A program made the position numbers and the translations under genes. Positions 36,913 to 39,306 of a stretch of 39,306 nucleotides of DNA are shown here, piece after piece. Where the stretch lies: assembly GCA_050954785.1 (NCBI GenBank), contig JBPBQO010000134.1, forward strand, positions 1 through 39,306, read 5' to 3'. The notes beneath the pieces were generated by a model that saw only the letters and a program-made list of their open reading frames with translations, made no database searches and was not told the origin of the DNA. Every line of letters begins with the position of its first letter. The stretch's first letter is position 1. The stretch comes from Lichenicola sp050954785. Lineage in GTDB: Bacteria > Pseudomonadota > Alphaproteobacteria > Acetobacterales > Acetobacteraceae.

Positions 36913-38622
36913 TCAGTACGTCGTGCCGCTAGGGAGCACGAAATGTTCAGCAATCGGTCCGAGCGCGTCGGCCGGCAGGAATTGCAGACCGCCCAGGATG
37001 ACGATCACTCCCGCCAGCAGGCCGCAGAACAGCAGGCCGGTGGTCGGGAAGGTGCCCGCACTCATTTTGAGCTTCGGCTTTTCGGCGAGGGATCCGGCTA
37101 TTGCCAGAACCGGGATCAGTACGGCGAACCGGCCGAACAGCATCGCGAAGCCCTGCCCATAGGCCATCAACGGCCCGGTGGCGGTGATACCGGCCATGGC
37201 GCTGCCGTTGTTCTGCGTCGCCGAGGTCCAGGCGTAGAGCATCTCGGTCAGCCCATGCGGCCCGGCATTGGCAAGTGCCGCCCGACCGGCGGGCAGGACG
37301 AGTGCCAGTCCGGCACCGCACAGGATCCACAGCGTCAGGATCAGCAGCGCCAGCATGGCCAGCTTGATCTCGCGAGCCTGGACCTTCTTGCCCAGGTATT
37401 CCGGCGTGCGTCCGACCATCAGCCCGGCCACGAACACCGAGAGCAGCGCGAACACGATGATGAAGTAGAACCCGGAGCCGATGCCGCCGGGTGTGACTTC
37501 ACCAAGCTGCATGAGGAACAGCGGCACCAACCCGCCGAGCGGCATGAAGCTGTCGGTGGCACCGGCCACGGCACCGGTCGAGGTTCCGGTCGCACCGACA
37601 TTGAGCAGCGCGGTCAGCGGCGTGCCGAACCGGACTTCCTTCCCCTCCAGATTCCCCTGGGCCTGGCTGACGCCCAGCGCATGCAGGATCGGGTTTCCTC
37701 CCGCTTCCGCCGCATAGGCGCAGAACACGCCGATCACGAGGATGCCGACCATCGTTGCCAGAAGTACCCGTCCCTGAGCGGGCTCCTTGACGATCCGCCC
37801 GAAGGTGATCGGAAGTGCGAACGGGATCAGCAGAAGCATGAACGTTTCGAGCGCACAGGTCAGCGCGGTCGGATTCTCGAACGGGTGGGCGCTGTTCGTG
37901 TTGAAGAAGCCGCCGCCGTTGGTGCCGAGCTCCTTGATCGCTTCCTGAAACGCGACGGGCCCAAGCGCGATGGTCTGCTTGACGCCTTCGAGAGTCGTCA
38001 CGTCGGCGAAGGCGTGAAGTGTATCGGGAACACCGCTCGCCATCAGCAGGATCGTGAACACGCAGCTGAGCGGCAGCAACACATAAAGGGTCGCACGCGT
38101 CAGGTCCGCCCAGAAATTGCCTAAAGTCTTGAGGCCGCCTGTGGCCAGCGCACGCATCACGGCAACCGCCACGGCAATACCGGTTGCTGCGGACAGGAAG
38201 TTATGGACCGTGAGGCCGAACATCTGCGCACCGTTGGAGATGCTGCTTTCCGGCACGTAGGCCTGCCAGTTGGTATTGGTCACGAACGAGATCGCCGTGT
38301 TGAACGCGATCGACGGCGCCATGCCGACGACATGCTGTGGATTGAACGGCAGATAGAATTGCAGCCGCAGGAACAGGTACAACAGCGCGAAATGCAGGGC
38401 GTTCAGCAGCAGCAGCGCGGTCGCGTAGCTGCGCCAGCTCATGCCCTGGAGCGGATCGATGCCCGACAGCCGGTAGAAGCCGCGTTCCACCGGAGCCAGC
38501 ACGGGCGTGAGGAACGTGGACCGGCCTTCCAGCACAGCGGCCAGATAGTTTCCGACCGGAACGGCGAGGATGCACGTCAAGGCCAGGATGATCACGATTT
38601 CCAGGATGCCGAATGAGGTCAT
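36913..38622 (-). CDS. kdpA: Potassium-transporting ATPase potassium-binding subunit KdpA
   Basis: Channel-like subunit of the KdpFABC pump, 569 residues (E. coli 557), with about ten membrane segments. Selectivity-filter-like loops are visible: SFVTNTNWQAY with NFLSAATGIA, KELGTNGGGFFNTNSAHPFENPT, PLGGLVPLFLMQLGEVTPGGIGSGFY and the fourth near YAWTSATQNNGSAMAGI. The start MTSFGILEIVIILALTCILAVPVGNYLAAV is typical. GAGGAGG precedes the ATG and contains the end of kdpF. Confidence 0.98.
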   Translation of the reverse strand: MTSFGILEIVIILALTCILAVPVGNYLAAVLEGRSTFLTPVLAPVERGFYRLSGIDPLQGMSWRSYATALLLLNALHFALLYLFLRLQFYLPFNPQHVVGMAPSIAFNTAISFVTNTNWQAYVPESSISNGAQMFGLTVHNFLSAATGIAVAVAVMRALATGGLKTLGNFWADLTRATLYVLLPLSCVFTILLMASGVPDTLHAFADVTTLEGVKQTIALGPVAFQEAIKELGTNGGGFFNTNSAHPFENPTALTCALETFMLLLIPFALPITFGRIVKEPAQGRVLLATMVGILVIGVFCAYAAEAGGNPILHALGVSQAQGNLEGKEVRFGTPLTALLNVGATGTSTGAVAGATDSFMPLGGLVPLFLMQLGEVTPGGIGSGFYFIIVFALLSVFVAGLMVGRTPEYLGKKVQAREIKLAMLALLILTLWILCGAGLALVLPAGRAALANAGPHGLTEMLYAWTSATQNNGSAMAGITATGPLMAYGQGFAMLFGRFAVLIPVLAIAGSLAEKPKLKMSAGTFPTTGLLFCGLLAGVIVILGGLQFLPADALGPIAEHFVLPSGTTY

Positions 38623-38634
38623 GACGATGCCTCC

Positions 38635-38724
38635 TCAGAAGTCTTCAGGGCGAATCAACGCCCATCCGAGATAGACCAGGAGGCCGAGCGAAACCGCCCC
38701 GGCGAGAATCAGATCGAGCGTCAT
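38635..38724 (-). CDS. kdpF: K+-transporting ATPase small subunit KdpF
   Basis: A 29-residue single-span membrane peptide (begins MTLDLILAGAVSLGLL, ends ALIRPEDF). The C-terminal (L/I)xRPExF motif is the KdpF hallmark. KdpF stabilises the KdpABC complex. It ends 12 bases before kdpA and begins three bases after the previous small gene's stop. Found by reading the gap upstream of kdpA by eye. Confidence 0.95.
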   Translation of the reverse strand: MTLDLILAGAVSLGLLVYLGWALIRPEDF

Positions 38725-38727
38725 TGT

Positions 38728-38811
38728 CTAGATCCGCGCGCACAGAGCCGCATAGCCATCCATCATCAGGATAGCGGCGACGCCTGCGAAAAGCAGGAGA
38801 ATGTCAAGCAT
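38728..38811 (-). CDS. 27-residue membrane peptide heading the kdp operon
   Basis: Tiny reading frame (MLDILLLFAGVAAILMMDGY, then AALCARI) consisting of one hydrophobic span and a short Y-x2-LC-x-R-I tail. GAGG sits about 8 bases before the ATG, and the stop is three bases from the kdpF start, so it has the spacing of a real cistron. I recall similar unnamed 25-30-residue frames with a Tyr...Cys-x-Arg ending upstream of kdpF or kdpA in other bacteria; that comparison is from memory. A longer frame upward to 38931 has no ribosome site and codes through the leader elements. Function unknown; an extra Kdp subunit or leader peptide is possible. Confidence 0.7.
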   Translation of the reverse strand: MLDILLLFAGVAAILMMDGYAALCARI

Positions 38812-38853
38812 GATATGCCTCGTTGCATGGTGCGCCGATCTACTGCCATCCCA

Positions 38854-38902
38854 CATAAAGAAGACATTCGTGTTTCGCGCTTCGGCATAAAGGACCCATA
38901 AA
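38854..38902 (-). promoter_or_regulatory. Candidate KdpE operator: three phased TTTATG boxes
   Basis: On the minus strand TTTATG occurs at 38897-38902 and 38886-38891 (11-base period) and again at 38854-38859 (32 bases on, about three helical turns). KdpE of E. coli binds a T-rich direct repeat of similar form (TTTATA-N4/5-TTTACA). Position 43-91 bases upstream of the first cistron suits an activator site. This is motif similarity only. Confidence 0.4.
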
Positions 38903-38942
38903 ACCGCACCATCGTTGCCTTGCTCACTCACCGATGGTGCGG
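38899..38942 (-). terminator. 11-bp inverted repeat with T4 in the kdp leader
   Basis: CCGCACCATCG (38904-38914) and CGATGGTGCGG (38932-38942) are perfectly complementary around a 17-base loop. On the minus strand the stem is followed by TTTTAT. It is either an intrinsic terminator for something transcribed into the window from the right, or an attenuator in the kdp leader; the large loop is unusual for a simple terminator. Confidence 0.6.
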
Positions 38943-38954
38943 CGCGTCATTTTG

Positions 38955-38981
38955 TTATTACAAACTATGTTGCTGTGTTAA
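38955..38981 (-). promoter_or_regulatory. Possible sigma-70-type promoter upstream of the kdp inverted repeat
   Basis: Minus strand TTAACA (38976-38981), 15 bases, TAATAA (38955-38960), inside an AT-rich patch. Spacing is short of the ideal 17. If used, transcription would begin a few bases before the inverted repeat and read into it. Confidence 0.25.
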
Positions 38982-39306
38982 CGATCCCATGCTAGGCATT
39001 TGTCGGACAAGAAGGAGAAGATGAGGACATGTCGCTTTCGACGCTGTCCGACTTGGTTCCTGGACCCGAAGTCGATGATTGGCGCTGCAAGGTTTTTTGA
39101 CCTGCACGACTGGATGCGCGCCTCGACTGGGCCGCTTGCCGACGATGGAGCGCAACATCAAGCCGCTCTACGATAAAATTTGGAGACGATCCATGACGAA
39201 GCAAATAAACGCGCGTATTGCGTCGATACGGTTCTCCCGCAATCTGCGCATTGTCGTTTCGCACCCTGATGTCTGCCATCGACCTGTACGTATGTGAACA
39301 AAGTAT

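Larger units (their letters stand above)
38812..39306. other. kdp leader and upstream non-coding stretch
   Basis: About 495 bases. The part next to the operon holds the inverted repeat, TTTATG boxes and possible promoter listed separately. From about 38985 to the window end I see only short frames in both directions without recognisable products or strong ribosome sites; a plus-strand 34-codon frame at 39193 with GGAG upstream is the best of them but unconvincing. Confidence 0.4.

Noticed and set aside
36166..38124. 652-codon plus-strand frame opposite kdpA and kdpB
   Set aside because: Shadow of the two pump genes, whose motifs are unmistakable.
38728..38931. 67-codon version of the first kdp peptide
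   Set aside because: The upstream ATG has no ribosome site and the extra codons pass through the TTTATG boxes; the internal ATG at 38811 is well placed.
39133..39297. Plus-strand frame starting MERNIKPLYD, faintly like the start of DUF2277 proteins
   Set aside because: Only about eight residues resemble that family and the rest does not; too weak to annotate.

Overview
The window is 39.3 kb of GC-rich chromosome from an alphaproteobacterium. The codon usage (strong G/C at third positions), the secA | ppiC-argJ, yebC-ruvC, rph-rdgB and truB-rpsO-pnp groupings, and the TonB receptor style suggest the Acetobacteraceae/Rhodospirillales side of the class. That placement is an inference; no rRNA or tRNA gene is present to fix it.

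Layout. Bases 1-3600 (minus strand) hold the first two thirds of a glutamate decarboxylase, a serine/threonine-type PLP dehydratase and a family-61-like glycosyltransferase. Bases 3600-4100 are a gene-poor scar with an IS3-family transposase remnant. A small DUF2721-like membrane protein and the yebC-ruvC pair follow, then secA (minus), divergent from ppiC-argJ-RDD protein (plus). A Rieske oxygenase and an unusual GNAT-Nudix (MutT) fusion lead into truB-rpsO-pnp. A nitronate monooxygenase-like gene converges on the rph-rdgB pair, and hrcA is divergent from rph. After hrcA come a probable frameshifted small gene, ada, a small lipoprotein and a 975-residue TonB-dependent receptor with a textbook terminator. 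Divergent from the receptor is an AT-rich gene that looks like a decayed or domesticated IS630 transposase. An isochorismatase-fold protein is translationally coupled to an MFS exporter, and a PsiE-like membrane protein follows.

The right end is a complete potassium-uptake operon read on the minus strand: a 27-residue membrane peptide, kdpF, kdpA, kdpB, kdpC, kdpD, kdpE. Junctions are tightly packed (TGATG, ATGA), so the transporter and its own two-component sensor/regulator are probably one transcript. Its leader carries an 11-bp inverted repeat followed by T4 and a phased set of TTTATG boxes, which are candidate control elements.

Most of the window is ordinary housekeeping. The parts that deserve a second look are the IS630-derived protein beside the TonB receptor, the unnamed kdp peptide and kdp leader, the GNAT-Nudix fusion, the short tandem repeats at two gene junctions, and the frameshifted gene after hrcA. 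I found no CRISPR array, prophage, tRNA or rRNA.
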